Source of the DNA: Macrolepiota albuminosa
Taxonomy: Eukaryota; Basidiomycota; Agaricomycetes; Agaricales; Agaricaceae
Direction of reading: 5' to 3'
NCBI GenBank assembly: GCA_027475525.1
Contig: JAMWFC010000046.1
Span: forward strand, 1,302,001 to 1,366,000
Length of the DNA: 64,000 nt
In this document: piece by piece, positions 41,641 to 54,596 of the stretch
Position numbering within the stretch: the stretch's first letter is position 1
How the letters are laid out: every line of letters begins with the position of its first letter
Notes under the pieces: generated by a model
Seen by the model: the letters and a program-made list of their open reading frames with translations, nothing else
The model's database searches: none
What the model was told of the DNA's origin: nothing
Made by a program: the position numbers and the translations under genes

Positions 41641-42575
41641 CCCCATGTAAATATTGTGAATATATCTCTTGTTTTTTCGGTGTATGAGAGCCTATCAGGC
41701 ACATTAAATGGATCATCGACAATGCCCTACCCGGCACCGGAATCAATCTCCCCACAGGACCTAAAACAAGTTGTTGGACTTTAGGGTCTGCTCTTCTCCA
41801 TTAGTCACATGTGGGGAACTATTTAAACTGACAGAAATCATACTTACGCCTCAGTTGCTTTTTTCGTCCTGACAATACGCATACTGAGGCTGTAAGTCTC
41901 TTTTCCTTCTTTTACTGTTATATAACCTATCAGACTCTAATCGGTGTCTACATATAGACTTTTTTCTCTACTTTGTCATTAGGTACAAGAATTAGTTGCT
42001 TTTTCGTCCTGACGATACACATACTGAGGCTACTTTTTTCTCTACTTTGTCATTAGTTCTTCGGTCTCACACAAGTCTTGAAAAGATTACAGCATCTCTT
42101 GAAACATCTGCCTATACAGCTACCCTTGCCAAGATCACCAATCCAAATAATATGACAAGGCTCAAGTCGTAGACATATGAGACTTCTCACGGTGCCCTAG
42201 GCAATTCTTTACATTATTTACGTCGAAAACATTATTCACATCTGTAAATAACTCATTTTTTTTACATGTTATTAACAAAAAGGTGACTAATGTTATTAAC
42301 TCGTGTGAATAATGGTCTCGAAGGCCAGAGAGATAGTTATGTTTAGTTACACGTGTAACTATCTCTCGGGGAATTATCCACCGAGCCCTAATAGTGGCTT
42401 GAGGTGGGAAGGTACAAGTGCAAACAGAACGCGTTCCAAAAATGGCATCTGATAGGGTGTCCCCTCTGAGGATCTGAAACATGACCCACTGACGCTCATG
42501 ACCCACTAACATTCATTCCCCTCCTAGCCTGATCTCACCAAGTTCCGGCTGTCTCACAGTCCTATTTGTCGTCCG
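41641..42575. other. Non-coding stretch upstream of the F-box gene
   Basis: No gene is recognised. Two near-identical short blocks (TTGCTTTTTTCGTCCTGAC near 41856, and a copy near 41995) recur. A perfect 12-bp inverted repeat lies at 42328-42339 and 42356-42367. Confidence 0.45.
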
Positions 42576-42582
42576 TATAAAT
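42576..42582 (+). promoter_or_regulatory. Possible TATA box of the F-box gene
   Basis: TATAAAT lies 57 bases before the ATG at 42633, a plausible distance for a fungal core promoter. Confidence 0.35.
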
Positions 42583-42632
42583 TCGTATGTTTATCAAGCC
42601 TAAGTGTTTATCAAGCCTAAGTATCCACCACC

Positions 42633-43373
42633 ATGCACACTCCTCTGCTGCCTGCCGAATTGCTCGAAAAGATTATCTCAGAAGCATGGACATCCTCCTT
42701 GTCCAATGATGACCGAATCCACCTCATGACCTCTTTCCTGCTGGTAGACTCTACCTGGAAGGCACTCTTTACCCGCATCTCTCTCCGCGACGTACATATC
42801 CCCTGCTCATCCTACCTTTCAAAGTACATGGCAGCCTTGGCTGGCTATCCTCTACAACAAGACGGTCAATCACGGCCTCATATAACATGTCAATCCATCA
42901 CTGTCAAAATACCTTCGACCATTGCCAACGGCGGCACTCGCAAGGAAGATGACGAGTACCAGGAGAATCCTATGGGAGAGACCCTATCGAACCTCCTTTA
43001 TTATCTTGATGGGATCATGGATGTCCCAAACCTCCGCACTCTGCGCATCGAGTACGAAAACATGGGTTTCGACGATATCTTTGATTGTTGGCGACTGGCT
43101 TGTTTCCCGGAGCAGGTGACGAACCTTGAGATTTCCTTCGACAGCAACACGCTATCACTAGGCAATGCTCTACGGGTAACGCATCAAAGGCAAGATCGCC
43201 CGCCATTAGAGAAAACAGAGGGTGAAGCCTATTCCTTATGCCACGTAAAGAAACTCTTTATCTATGGAGCAAGTGATGCATTTGTCGCAGACATGCTTGG
43301 ATGTTGCCCAAATGCGGAGTGTGTGTCAGTATGGTATACAGAGAATCATTCATCCTGCCTATCGCAAGCCTAG
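42633..43373 (+). CDS. F-box-like protein
   Basis: A single-exon ORF of 246 residues. The N-terminus, LLPAELLEKIISEAWTSSLS, followed by DRIHLMTSFLLVDSTWKALF, is the F-box-like block seen in large Agaricomycete families. F-box proteins bind Skp1 and bring substrates to SCF ubiquitin ligases. The C-terminal part has irregular leucine-rich stretches (VPNLRTLRIEYENMGFDDIF, QVTNLEISFDSNTLSLGNAL) that may bind a target. The context TCCACCACCATGC before the start is good. At 246 residues it is shorter than many relatives, which often run to 400 or more, so it may be truncated. No partner is inferred from neighbours. Confidence 0.75.
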   Translation: MHTPLLPAELLEKIISEAWTSSLSNDDRIHLMTSFLLVDSTWKALFTRISLRDVHIPCSSYLSKYMAALAGYPLQQDGQSRPHITCQSITVKIPSTIANGGTRKEDDEYQENPMGETLSNLLYYLDGIMDVPNLRTLRIEYENMGFDDIFDCWRLACFPEQVTNLEISFDSNTLSLGNALRVTHQRQDRPPLEKTEGEAYSLCHVKKLFIYGASDAFVADMLGCCPNAECVSVWYTENHSSCLSQA

Positions 43374-44319
43374 AAATTTCACCACTATTCAGACACACTA
43401 CTCAATATACTAATCAAACCACAGTAATATACCATCAATTGTTATTTACACTATGTTACAATGTTACAATTCTGCTATCTACCTCCGTGTTTCTTATCTA
43501 ATTCGTATTTTATTTGCACTGAATCACAAACTTGCGGCTTCGTCAGTGTTGAGGATGAGAGTGATGAAGAAACGAATGATTTCCACAAGCTTATCAATCT
43601 CGATGTCTAGCAGAGTTAATATATCATACTAGGGGATAGAAGTAAAGAATAGGCACGCTCGTTCACAGCGTGTACGCCACCGCTCAATCTGTTTATTGAA
43701 TTATGGTGGTTGTAACGGAAGATAAGTTTCATCAAATTCCAGTAATGACGAGTATCTGTGCCGGAAAAACAATTAATCGTCCAAGTTGTGGATGATAAAA
43801 CTCACCAGTATTCCCGGAAGGCATACCAGCTGCGGTTCCTGGGCGCAGCTCAACCTCGGCCGCGCCTACCCACCGGAGCTGTGCCCTCTCGAGCCAAAGA
43901 TTTGAAAAATAAAAGGCGAGATATTGTATTATTAAACGGAGAATTCAAGGAATAATAAAACATCTTTTTTTCTTCTTTTAAGGTAGTACAAGAAGATGTC
44001 AGAATCGCAATCATTGAGACATAGAACCATGTCCGGGTAAATACTCGATCCAGGAAGTGGTTTCGGAACTGGGTCCCCTGGTCAGAGCCAAAATAAAAGG
44101 GGATCCTGAGGAGGTAGTAAAAGCTATACACTCGATTGAGTGCAGATTGAGCAATCGGCCTGACCTGTGCGGCAGAGTCAAATACGAATCCAGATCCCGT
44201 AGTTGTGAAGAGTCAAATTTCGCTGGTTTCATTGGAATGAGGGCGCTCAAAGGCACCAGTAGAAGGAGCCACCTTTCTCCAAGCAAGAACATGTCTCATG
44301 TGACGACAAGAGGATAAGC
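43374..44319. other. Intergenic, no recognised gene
   Basis: Minus-strand frames at 44292-44011 and 44131-43850 are open for about 93 codons each but overlap in different frames and show no known domain. Confidence 0.4.
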
Positions 44320-45752
44320 GGGAGCCACTTCATACACTTGCTTGTCATGCAATACAACACACCGGCCAACCTGAAGCAGCTTCCAAGGAGAGACAGAACA
44401 AGGTCAACGTCACTGTCAGATCAGAAAAGGAAGAATGCTTTATCATAGTCAAGGCCGACACAGAAAGAAATAAATAAAAGCGTCAAAAGCGAAGATGACT
44501 TGCTCAGTTTGACCGAAATACGAAGAACAGGTATATTCCCAGCGTGACAGGCTGTAACACCAGCATTTCTTGACGTTATATGCGGCATAAAGAGACGTTT
44601 AAGTTAGAAAATACATGTGGGGATATCGCACCAGAAGTGGAAAGGTCAGATAGTGCACAAATAGACTTCTGATCCGTACAAACCTTGAAAAAAGTAGTGT
44701 AGAGGCAGAAGTCGAAGTCCGAACACCTCTTCAATTGGTAGGTTTGATAGGTTCAACATGCGCAGACATGATCTTGACCCATACAAGTCACTCATCACCA
44801 ATCATTAGTCCTATTCATCTATTAAAGTTCACCTTTCTATGAGAGGAAAGCTCTACTCACAGAGCATCAATGAGATAAGAATGTAGTTGGCCTTGGCAGC
44901 AACGTCATTGTTCAGTTCAGCAGGGTAGAATAAGCATTTGACAAGTTGGAGACCAGGGCAATGAGTAAGATCTGTGGTTTTACCCGACCAACTTTGAAGC
45001 CAATAATTGGCCAAATCTTCAGATCTAAAACGGAGGGATGTTTTTGGATAGACCACTATCGACACTGTGAAATACATGGCACTTCGTCATTCAGTAGAGG
45101 ATGTCAAAGCAGCGTAATCATCGTAATCATCACATTGATTTGGAAAGATGGACATGGAAGGCTGGCGGTGAAATCCGAACATCTCTTCATCTGGAACGAT
45201 CAACATGGTTATAACCCAGGCGGTGTGGAAGTACTGTACAACAGCTTACGAATGGCACACTTGCGTTGTGACTGCCTCGAGACCCCGCTACATCACACGA
45301 GTCATGAACGTAACGTAAAACAAATTCTTGATCTAATCCCGAGGCAGCTTGGGCATGTGAGTCTTGCATCATTGTATAGAAAAATTGCGTTTAGCTGAAA
45401 AAAGGATTACTTGACAGGTGATGACGGAAACCGTAGCACGAGTCACTCCTTCTTAAGCGCTAGTCCTTTTCACCTATTAACGTACTTTTCTGTGAAAGGA
45501 AACTCCACTCATAAAGTATCAATAAGATAGGAATGTAGTTGGCCTTGACAGCAACGGCCTTGTTTAGTTCAACAGGGTTAGAATACCTCAAGTAATCTGA
45601 CAAGTTTTGCAGACCAGTGCAGTGAGCAAAATTTGTGTCGTTATGTTTTACCGACCAATTTTGAAGAAGACCCACATTGCGCAGTATTTGAAGGAGAAAG
45701 AACGAATAATCGGCCAAATCTTGAAGATTCAGAACTGAAACGGAGGAATATA
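44320..45752 (-). repeat. Segmental duplication copy B (longer form of 10336-11047)
   Basis: Shares the blocks of copy A. It also contains a diverged second module: HCPGLQ with KANYILISLMLCE near 44860-44980 parallels HCTGLQNLSDYL with KANYIPILLILYE near 45500-45640, on the minus strand. The repeated pattern suggests a leucine-rich or other repeat protein that was spliced. I cannot name it. The copy ends about 250 bp before the centrin ATG. Confidence 0.65.
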
Positions 45753-45999
45753 TTTTTGTTAAGCATACAAAGACACCCAACCGCTTCTGCCATAGAGTAC
45801 GATTTTCACTAACAACCAGCAAGACTGAAGACATCTGCCTCACACAGACGCTTGTTCTATAAAACATCGATTTTTCAACGTCATTAAGTAGAAAAGGAAA
45901 AAAAGGACAAGATTTGTGCAAGTTTGCTCTTCATCAACAACCGCCACGTGCCTTGTTCAGCACTTCTCTCGTTCTCACTCTTCGTCCCTGTTTAACGTG

Positions 46000-46670
46000 A
46001 TGTACGGTTCATCGGCTGCGCAAAAGGCAAAAAGACGGACGTATACGCGCCCAGAACTCTCAGAAGAACAGAAGCAGGAGATAAAGGAAGCGTTTGAACT
46101 CTTTGACACGGACAAGGATGGATGTGTCGACTACCATGAATTGAAGGTCGCGATGCGTGCGCTAGGATTTGACTTGAAGAAAGCGGAGGTGTTGAAGCTG
46201 CTGCGAGATCATGATAAAACCAATCGTGGCCTCATGGACTTTGAGGACTTTGCGAAAATCAGTACGTTTTTCTATTTTTTTCTTCTTTTTCTTTTCTCTT
46301 GCGTATTCTACGCGTGTTTCTTTACTCATGTTCTTCGTTCGCGGATTTGACGCGTTTTCTTACCTTTTGTTGTTAGTGAGCGAACGAATACTTGCACGAG
46401 ATCCCATGGAAGAGATTCGACGCGCGTTTCATTTGTTTGATGATGACAACACGGGCAAAATCAGTCTTCGGAACCTCAGAAGGGTAGCGAAAGAAATTGG
46501 AGACCGGTTAGAGGATGACGAGCTGTACGATTTTCATCGAATATCAATACCCTCACTTGCTAACGCCTGTCATGGATCTTAGTCAGGCGATGATAGATGA
46601 ATTTGATCTCGACCAAGACGGCGAAATCAACGAACAAGAGTTCTTCGCGATAATGACTGACGATGCCTGA
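46000..46670 (+). CDS. CDC31: Centrin (Cdc31-like), spindle-pole-body EF-hand protein
   Basis: Three exons (46000-46261, 46377-46524 and 46583-46670) with GT-AG introns give 165 residues, the usual centrin length. The start is placed at [20 protein letters not shown] because it yields the usual short basic tail before EF-hand 1. EF loops: [12 protein letters not shown] (canonical), [12 protein letters not shown] (degenerate), [12 protein letters not shown] and [12 protein letters not shown]. The junctions restore DFAKIMSERI and DDELQAMIDEF, both centrin hallmarks. The C-terminus is [10 protein letters not shown]. Centrin binds calcium and is needed for duplication of the spindle pole body and other nuclear functions. 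The upstream frame to 45916 is probably 5' UTR. This gene appears intact. Confidence 0.95.
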
Positions 46671-49600
46671 ACTCTATTCCCTTCCCATACTCTCTCTTAA
46701 CTACTATTATCTGCCGTCACTATCTCGTTACCATCAAGTTACCCCCGCATCACTATTTATCTCTTGTGTCACTGCTCTACCTGTGGTAGGGTAGCATCGT
46801 TGTGTATGCTATTTCTGCTCTCATGTTCAGAAATTTTCTTACTCTAGTTGATAGAAATCTACCTACTATAGCTGTACAATTAGTTCAGCTTGTAACTATA
46901 TGGCCTCCAATGAAGTTCATGCCGTTGATGCGCTTCCATACCAATGAGTGAAGGGATAACGCTTGGAAGCATTGATTAGCGATGGGCTGTGAGTGGTCTC
47001 ATGCACGACAACATTGCTTCAATCCATCTTTTCTTGTCCCTTGACTGTTTCATGAATTTGGAAGATGTTGTCAAAAAGCAAGGGGTCGTTCTCCAGGTCT
47101 CGGATGTGTCTTGAAGAGAAGGATGGGTCCTTTCCAGCTTTGGATAATTTTTTCCGATCGAGGACGTCGTACGTCCAACGACACCGCTAATCATACATCA
47201 CTACTGCGTCCATTTCACTCTGTCTACGAAGTAGGCCTCAGGATTTTCCCAAGGTCCTTGTCGTATGAAGACCTTCATCAGCTGTGGATTACAACTCATC
47301 AAGCGGCATCCGGCCACCATTTCGCACGCGTTCATGTGAACAGATGGCGATAAGCGATAGCGATTAGAGATATTTTCAGTATGCGAACAAGATCTTCTTC
47401 GTCGCAGCCAGGCACCGGACGTGGATTCTGGACCGGACGATCTGTCTTATTCGATCCCATCAAACGAATCTCTTCGCTGTCCTCGCGCTTTGTCCCCCAC
47501 GTATATCTTTGATTGTTGTTATACGGATATTATCAATATAGCATTGTCAACCTTGTTCACTATCACATCTACAAAAAGTGCGTTTCATTGGAACAAGAGA
47601 TCAGGAACCCATATTGCAGTAAAGGGGATTTCTGAGAAAGAAGGGGATCGAGACTCAGTCGATGAGGGTCTTGTGCAAATCGGCTGAACGGCACAAAAAA
47701 AATTTTGACCTCGCGCCTTCGCTTGGCCAGCGGAGAGAAAGCAAAGGATCTTTGATCCGGCTCGGGATGGTCGAGTTTGGCAGCGTCCTCCGACGGCAGA
47801 ACTTTTTGATATTGGATTTCTGATAACTTGACTTGATGTGAATTCGAAGAAAGAAAGAAAGAGAAAAAACGCCCCTGTGTTGTGGAGCCTCCGGTGTATT
47901 TTAATTTTATTCGATTCGACGATTCGAAGACTTTTTCTTTTCCAGTGTTTCAATAAACGCGCTGACAAGAAAAAGGATGCAGCAACAAGTACATATGTAC
48001 ATACATAACAACAATGCCCCAGACCCAGACCGTCGCCTAAACGATCAACCCCCCCCCCGGGGTTTTGTTACCCCGCATTACGAGAATTCATGCAAAGGAG
48101 CTCCGTAGGGGTACGGGGATTTTACATACATACATACCATATGATCATCTATGAATCTATCTAATCTATCTATAATCACATCACGGGGAACCCTTTTCCC
48201 ATTGTCAACCACGCATGGCATTTTCCGTCAAAGGCTTTGATAGCCACCCACATCAATGTCCAAAAACAGAATACAAACTCAGATTAGAATCCCATGTGTA
48301 CCTCTTCACCAAAATAAAACTGATAAGTGATGTTACTATGAATAGTAAATAGAGAGAGAGAGCGAAAACCAACTGAGAAAAAGAAAGAAAGAAAGCTCAA
48401 GGGAAAGGGAAAGGGAAAGGGAGTTTTTATCATACATACATAGTACACCATGTACATATGGTACCACACCCACACATCAAAACGCAAAACGCAAAACGCA
48501 ACAAAAAAACATAAATATAGATCAGAATCCCATGGGGTACCCACCGCTTCACACCACAAATACAAATATTAATAATACTACATATACGCTTAATAATAGA
48601 TAAAGTAGTAAAGATAAAGTAAAGAGAGAAGGAGAGCGGGGGGGGGGTTACATGTCACAATAAAAATACACTCTATCCAAAAAAAAAAAAACCAAATTTC
48701 CAAAAAGCGCACTGGCACTCAAAGGTGCCGGTGGTTGTGGTTGTGTTGTACGCATACGGGTACTTGAGGATTCACACACACACACACGCAAAAATAAAAC
48801 TCAAAGTTCATGTGCCGACGAGCTAAAGTCAAGCTTAAGTAGTATCACATTACATTACATCGCATCGCATCTTAAATCCCGTATTACACACACCCACACA
48901 CAAATTTTTTTTCGACATAACCGGAGGGGGGGCAGGGAAGATATGTACATATGTACACATGGCATATGGCATATGGCATATGGTGTACGTACATATGGAT
49001 ACGTGTGTGCGCGTGTGGGTAGGAGAACGATCAAAACGGACTCGGACAACCTCTAGTTACCCGAGAGAACGAAAACCACAAAACGCAAAACCACAAAACG
49101 CAAAACAAACGAGCTCGAGCGTGGAATGACGTATACGCATGACGTACGTACGTAGTGATAGTGATAGTGATATGTAGTGCCATACTCTCTGTATCTGTAT
49201 CTGTATCTGCATACGTGTACGTGTACGTGTATGTGTATGTGTGCTGTTGATACAAAATCATAGTTAACCCGCATCTATAGAGGTCCGAAAAACCAAAAAC
49301 AAAAACTGGAAAACCGGATATTGAAAACTCCACCGTGTATATATATATATTGAATCAACGAAAAAAAAGAAAAAAGAAAAAAAAAAAGAAAAAGGTAAGT
49401 AAAAAAAGAAAAAGAGAGAGAGAGAGCACGAAACGACATTGTGTCCAGGTATATCTGTATACGGATCTGCATCTGTATGTATGTATGTATGTATAATAGG
49501 ATAGAAAGATATGATATAATATGATATGACATGATACGATAACCAAACCGGCGAAAGCGTTTATTCTCATAATCGTTTATGGGCAGTCCGTTCATGACAT

Positions 49601-49910
49601 GACATGACATGACATGACATGGCAGCGAGGGGGTCAAAAGAGTCGTGGGTGTCATGGCTGGGGTGGGGTGGTGTGTTGTTCATTCATGAGTCATGAGTCA
49701 TGAATATGGCATGGGCATGCACATACGGCAAAAAAAAGAAGAAAAAAAGCCAAGGTGGAAAAACCTCCCCTCCCCAATGCGAAGAAGAAAAAGAGAAAGG
49801 CAAAGCACACATGATAAAAATCCATCCATCCATCCCATCCACTAGATCAAAAAAAAGGGGGGGTGTGCAAGCACGGGCACAGAGAACCTGCTCTCCGCCT
49901 CCGCCTACGG
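46671..49910. other. Intergenic, microsatellite-rich from about 48000
   Basis: No gene is recognised. From about 48000 short tandem repeats are dense: C and G homopolymers near 48050 and 48640, CA repeats near 48775, GGCATAT units at 48960-48980, TGTATC and TGTACG units at 49190-49235, ATGT units near 49480, and CATGA units at 49595-49620. This lies directly 3' of the minus-strand zinc-finger gene and may include its 3' UTR. Confidence 0.6.
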
Positions 49911-51428
49911 CTAAGCCTTGTGGCCGTCTTTGGGCGGGACATAATCCTTATGCACACGCATATGCTGGCCCAAATTATCATGTCGACTAAAATCCTTTCC
50001 ACACCCTGGATACGGACACCGATGCGCTTCAAACAAAAAAACCAATCAGCGGGCGAAGGACAACACAGAACACCTCGACGAGGACTCACGTTTCTCATAA
50101 GTATGTATACTCCTAATATGTCGCTTGAGGTGTTCCCCGCGCGCAAAGAGCTTGCCACACCCATCGACGTCACACGTATACGTGCGCATAGATTTCGCGG
50201 TGCCTACGCCGTTGTTGTTGTTGTTGGCTGCGCCGGTGCCAGGGCCCTTCTTCTTGCCCTTGTTGGGGGGGACGGCGGGGGACACGTCCATGTCGTCTTT
50301 AAAGTCCTCCATGGTGGGTACGCGGCGCCCGCGGGACTTTTTCGTGAGATTCGGGACTGGGATGGGGATAGGCAGGGACGTCGTGGGACGTGCGCGGCGT
50401 CTCGCGGCTGTGCTGGTGCTGGTGCTCGTCGCCGACACGGACACGGGAGAATACGGCTCGGACGTAGACGGTGACACGGAAGTATGATTATGATTATGAT
50501 ATGCCCGGCGGGGACGAAGCGGCGGAGTGGTGCTGGACGAGAAGTGGTCGTGCTGGTCGAGGATGTAGTCGGCGGGGAGGACGTCGGTCGGGGACGCAGA
50601 GTACGACGGCGAGGACGGGTACGGGTTGTACCTCCCCGAGCGCAGGGTGCGGCTTGTCTGCAGCGGGTAGGAGGAGGAGGAGGGGCAGGAGAGGGCGGTG
50701 GAGGTGCGTCGGCGGCGTCGGGTGCGGCGGAGTGTGAACTCGGGGTCACGCGTGTCGTCTTCGTCGTCGTCGTCGTCGTCTTCGCTTTCGAGGTCGTCTT
50801 CGTCTTCGTCTTCAAAGTCGTCTTGGACGGGCTCTGGAGCGGGCGCGGGCGCGGGGACGGACTCGACCCAGGGATGGGAGTCGCCACGCTGGGGCGCAAT
50901 GTCCGGGTGGTGATGGGACTCGAGATCGTCCTCGCCGTCAGCGTCCATGTCTGGATCGGCAGCCGGGGACGGGACCGGCTGCTCGGGGACAAGGTAGTGG
51001 ACACGTGCGGCCCATTCGTCGTCTGGCTCGGTGTCGGGCTTGTCTGGGACGGCGCTGCTGACAAATTGGGGATCACAGTAGGACTGTTCTGTGATGGGGT
51101 ACTCGTATGTCGGGTCGGCGGGGTATGCGAACGTGGGCTGGAACGAAGGCTGTGGGGGGGAGTAGAAGGGCGCGTCAAAGGAGTATGGCTGGGAATAGGC
51201 GGGGGAATAGTGGACGAGGTAGGGATGGTGGATGGGACGCTGGTCGGCAGGGATGGGGATGGGGATGGGCGAGTGGATGATTGTGGGCGACTGCTGGCGC
51301 TGCTGGTGGAACGCAGGCGACGAGGGCGGGATGTAGAGGGGGAGAGACTTGTACTTTTTGTAGTAAAGTTGATCTGGGTAGACGGGGTCGGCCATGGGCA
51401 GAGCAGGGGGCCACTCGAGCCAGAGCAT
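49911..51428 (-). CDS. C2H2 zinc-finger transcription factor, paralogue of the 59757-60947 gene
   Basis: Exon 1 is 51428-50090 and exon 2 is 50026-49911. The intron starts GTGAGT and ends AAG, phase 1, giving 484 residues. The start could instead be the twelfth codon (MADPVYPDQL, 51395). The N half is rich in Pro, Tyr and Ser. An acidic block (EDEDDLESEDDDDDDEDD) could act in activation. A linker LPIPIPVPNLTKKSRGRRVP precedes two fingers near the C-terminus: CDVDGCGKLFARGEHLKRHI and, across the intron after EKP, CPYPGCGKDFSRHDNLGQHM. The pair resembles fungal Msn2/Azf1-like DNA-binding modules. It would be a nuclear regulator with unknown targets. Long overlapping frames on both strands result from high GC and low complexity. 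Confidence 0.85.
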
Positions 51429-54400
51429 GTCCCTTTATGCACAAGATTGTCAGATCCACTCACGGAAGCGATCGTCCTTGCAACTTTCTTCCAAAAACCT
51501 TAAGATCGATCCCAGATCCCACAACGACTCCCGCCACCCCGGACACCTCCCGTCCCCACCGCTCTCCCCGCTCTCCCCGCCACGTCCCCCGACTCCAGTC
51601 CTGCTCCATCCACCAGGGCCCCTCCTGCCTCTTCTGCCACACATACCCGGTCCGAATCTCAGATTCCTTTTCAGGGACCAACAAAAACTAATTTCAATTC
51701 AATCCGATCCTACGCCCTTTGCAACGCCCCGCAATCTGCAATCCCCGTCCGTCCTCGTCCCCATCACCATCGCCCGAATCGAATTCCGAATTCAGTCTCT
51801 TACGTGTCGTTCCTGAGTTGCCTGATCTTCCTCTTCACACTCCCTCCTTCCAACGTCGGATCCAGTTGCCCGGGGTACCGGCTCTTCGCTTCTTCTTGCG
51901 CCTCGAGGCCCCACGAGAAAGTGAATAAAATGCCTGTCACCAACTTTGCTTTTCAACGAGAGACCTAGGGTAAGCAAGCTACGTGAAATTCGGAGCGCCC
52001 TTGTTCCTGTCCATGTCACGTCAAACCCTGCCTGCCATCATCATCTCTTGACAAAAAAAAAATTCTCAAGGTCTCGACTCTCACGTTTTACGTCCTTGGC
52101 TTCTTCTCGACTCGTGTACAGGTTTTAGTTTATTTCTGCAGCCTACGCCTACTGCCGCGCGCATAATGATGCAACCCCCCAAGGCTTCCCTTCGTTTTTT
52201 CATTTACGAAAATAAAATGAATGTTGCAACGCGATCGAGTCCGAGACCGACCTTTTGCAAAAAAAAAAAACCTTACTTGATCAATCCATGTATTCACACA
52301 ACCCTAACTCCATTCGAATTCACTCTCGCGTCATCGTCATACATAGTATACCTATGTGTCAACCTCTGTCTGGTGCGAAGAAAACGCTGTTCGACGTTTC
52401 TAACCAAACCAAGATCACTCGCCAGCCACCTCCCACAGATCGGGTAGACACTTGCTTCATTCGCATGTTGACAATCCGCCACCATCACAATAATGTTCAT
52501 GACGTTGGGGTGTAAACTCATGCTTCCCGTTTTCTTTGCTTTCTTTCTTTCTTTCTTTCGTCCAGGTCTAGGCTTAGCGCTAGCCCGTCTATACCCGGTC
52601 AATCCCAGCGCCGCAGCAGGTGGCGTCTTTTGCGAAACCTAAACTTTCCAAAACATCATTTCGTTTCTCATGATCCCGCAACACAACACTATCCCCATTC
52701 CATACCCAATCCAATCCTGCATCGCCCATCGCCCATCGCCCATCTGTATGTATCTCCCCATCTCCCCATCTCACATCACCACATCACCATCCACATCACC
52801 CGCGTGCCACTCAACAAGTACGTACGTACGTACACCAATTACGAAGAAGCTCGATGGTGTCATTACTCAAATGTCTTATTCCATTCTTGGGGCGTTGGTG
52901 TGGTCGGTCGGTGCTTCGTGCGCTTCGCTTCGATGTAGCTCGTCGTCATCGTGGTTCTCCCTACCTGCCTTTCCTTTACATTTGATTCCATTCCATGTGA
53001 TGCCTTTGCATACTATCCCATCCCATCCATCGTCATCGTACTTCTCCCCACCCTTTCTTCCCCTTCAACCATCATCCCCTTCGAACTCACCCAAACCCAA
53101 CCCCCCGCTTCCCTTCCCTTCCTTTCGTTTCGTTTCGTTCGCCGCCCTCACAAACCAATTCGGCGTCGCGCCGACGTCCGATGTCCGAGTCGAGTCCTGG
53201 TTCTTGTTTTCGTTCTTGTTTTTGTTTTCGTTCTTGTTCTTGTTCTTGTTTTCGTTTTCGTTCTTGTTCTTGTTGTTTACTCCGAGACCTGAGCTGATCT
53301 GATCCCATCCCATCTCGTTTGTTTGGGGCTAAGCGGTACTTAGTACCGTAAGTATCTATATCGCTCTGTTGTGGGTAGTAGGCTTGCTCTAGCCTACGAT
53401 ACGATACGATACGATACGATACGTTCCATTACCCTTCCCCCGGCTCGGTCTAGACGATGCTGATGCGAACGGACGAACGAACGAACGAACGTTGGCTCCA
53501 CCAGGCTGTGATCGCGTCGCGGTCTTGGTCCATATGGAGCATGGAGCATGGAGCATGACGCATGATATGCTATTGTGCGTGCGCATGGAGTTATGCACGG
53601 AATGCTGTATAGAGCATAACCCATGCCATGCCATGCCATTCCTATAGCCGGTTTGGTGCGACCACAGACCACGGACCACGGAACACTCCTTTCTCCATTC
53701 TCCCGTACATATATGGGACATGAGATATGCACTTGTGCATAGCAGGTCTGGTCTGGTCTGGTCTGGTCAGGTTGGTTTTTTTCTTCTGTTTTTGTTTTTG
53801 TTTTTCTAGGCTTTCGAAGCTTGAGAAGCAGAACCATAGTAAGCCATGTCTAACGCTGCTTTGTCGTTTGTCGTTTGTCGTTTGTTGCTATCGTTGTGGT
53901 TGTGGTTGTGGTTGTCGCCGCCGCTGTCCGAGGAAAGCTAAAAAAGTGAAAGGCTGCCTATCGCGTGTGGTGTGGTGTGGTGTGGTGTGGTGTATGCATT
54001 CGCCACACATGGGACTCCCCACCGATACGTCCTTCCTGCTTCCCTTTTGACTAAGAACACGAAACCACGAGACCACGAGACCAAGAGAACACGAGAACAC
54101 GAGACCACGAGAACGCCAGAACGCCAGAACTCCAGAACGCCAGAATACGATATCGCGAGAACACGAGAACACGAGAACGCTAAGAACGCTAAGAACGCAA
54201 GAATATCCCAGTCAAGACGGCCCACTCGGATGTGTGATGCGATGATGCACACACCCCCACCCACCTCGGAACGTTGAGTTTTTTTTTCTTGATTCCGGTA
54301 TGGGGCTATCCATCCCGCGATGGGAGCGTTGATGCTTTTTTATGATCCATTCCGGGAGGGAGGTATTTTTCTTTTGCGTCTTGTTGGAGATTGGTGTGTT

Positions 54401-54560
54401 GTGGGAGCTTGGAATGCGCGTCGGGTTTCTTTTTCTTTTCTTTTCTTCTCTATAGGGTTTGGATGTAATGATGTGGTTTTCTGCGATATAGCCGGCGGTC
54501 AACGCGAGTATCTGTTTCTTGTTCATCTCATTTCATCTAGCTCAAACCAATGGAAAATGG
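51429..54560. other. Upstream region of the zinc-finger gene, dense short tandem repeats
   Basis: No gene is recognised. Repeats include CTTT units near 52540, GTAC units near 52820, TTGTTT/TTCGTT arrays at 53205-53275, ACGAT units at 53398-53422, ACGA units at 53468-53490 and CTGGT units at 53745-53768. GTCGTTT units lie near 53870, GTGGT units near 53960-53990 and 9-10 bp AGAACACG units at 54055-54200. Confidence 0.6.
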
Positions 54561-54596
54561 ATTAAAAGGAAACTCATTCCTACATGACCCAATCTC

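Noticed and set aside
43850..44131. Minus-strand frame containing SDQGTQFRNHF, resembling an integrase motif
   Set aside because: The short match is isolated, no other integrase block is nearby and the frame has no further support.
50204..51503. Overlapping ORFs of 339 to 419 residues on both strands
   Set aside because: These are shadows of the GC-rich, low-complexity zinc-finger gene; only the frame with C2H2 fingers and a consistent intron is kept.
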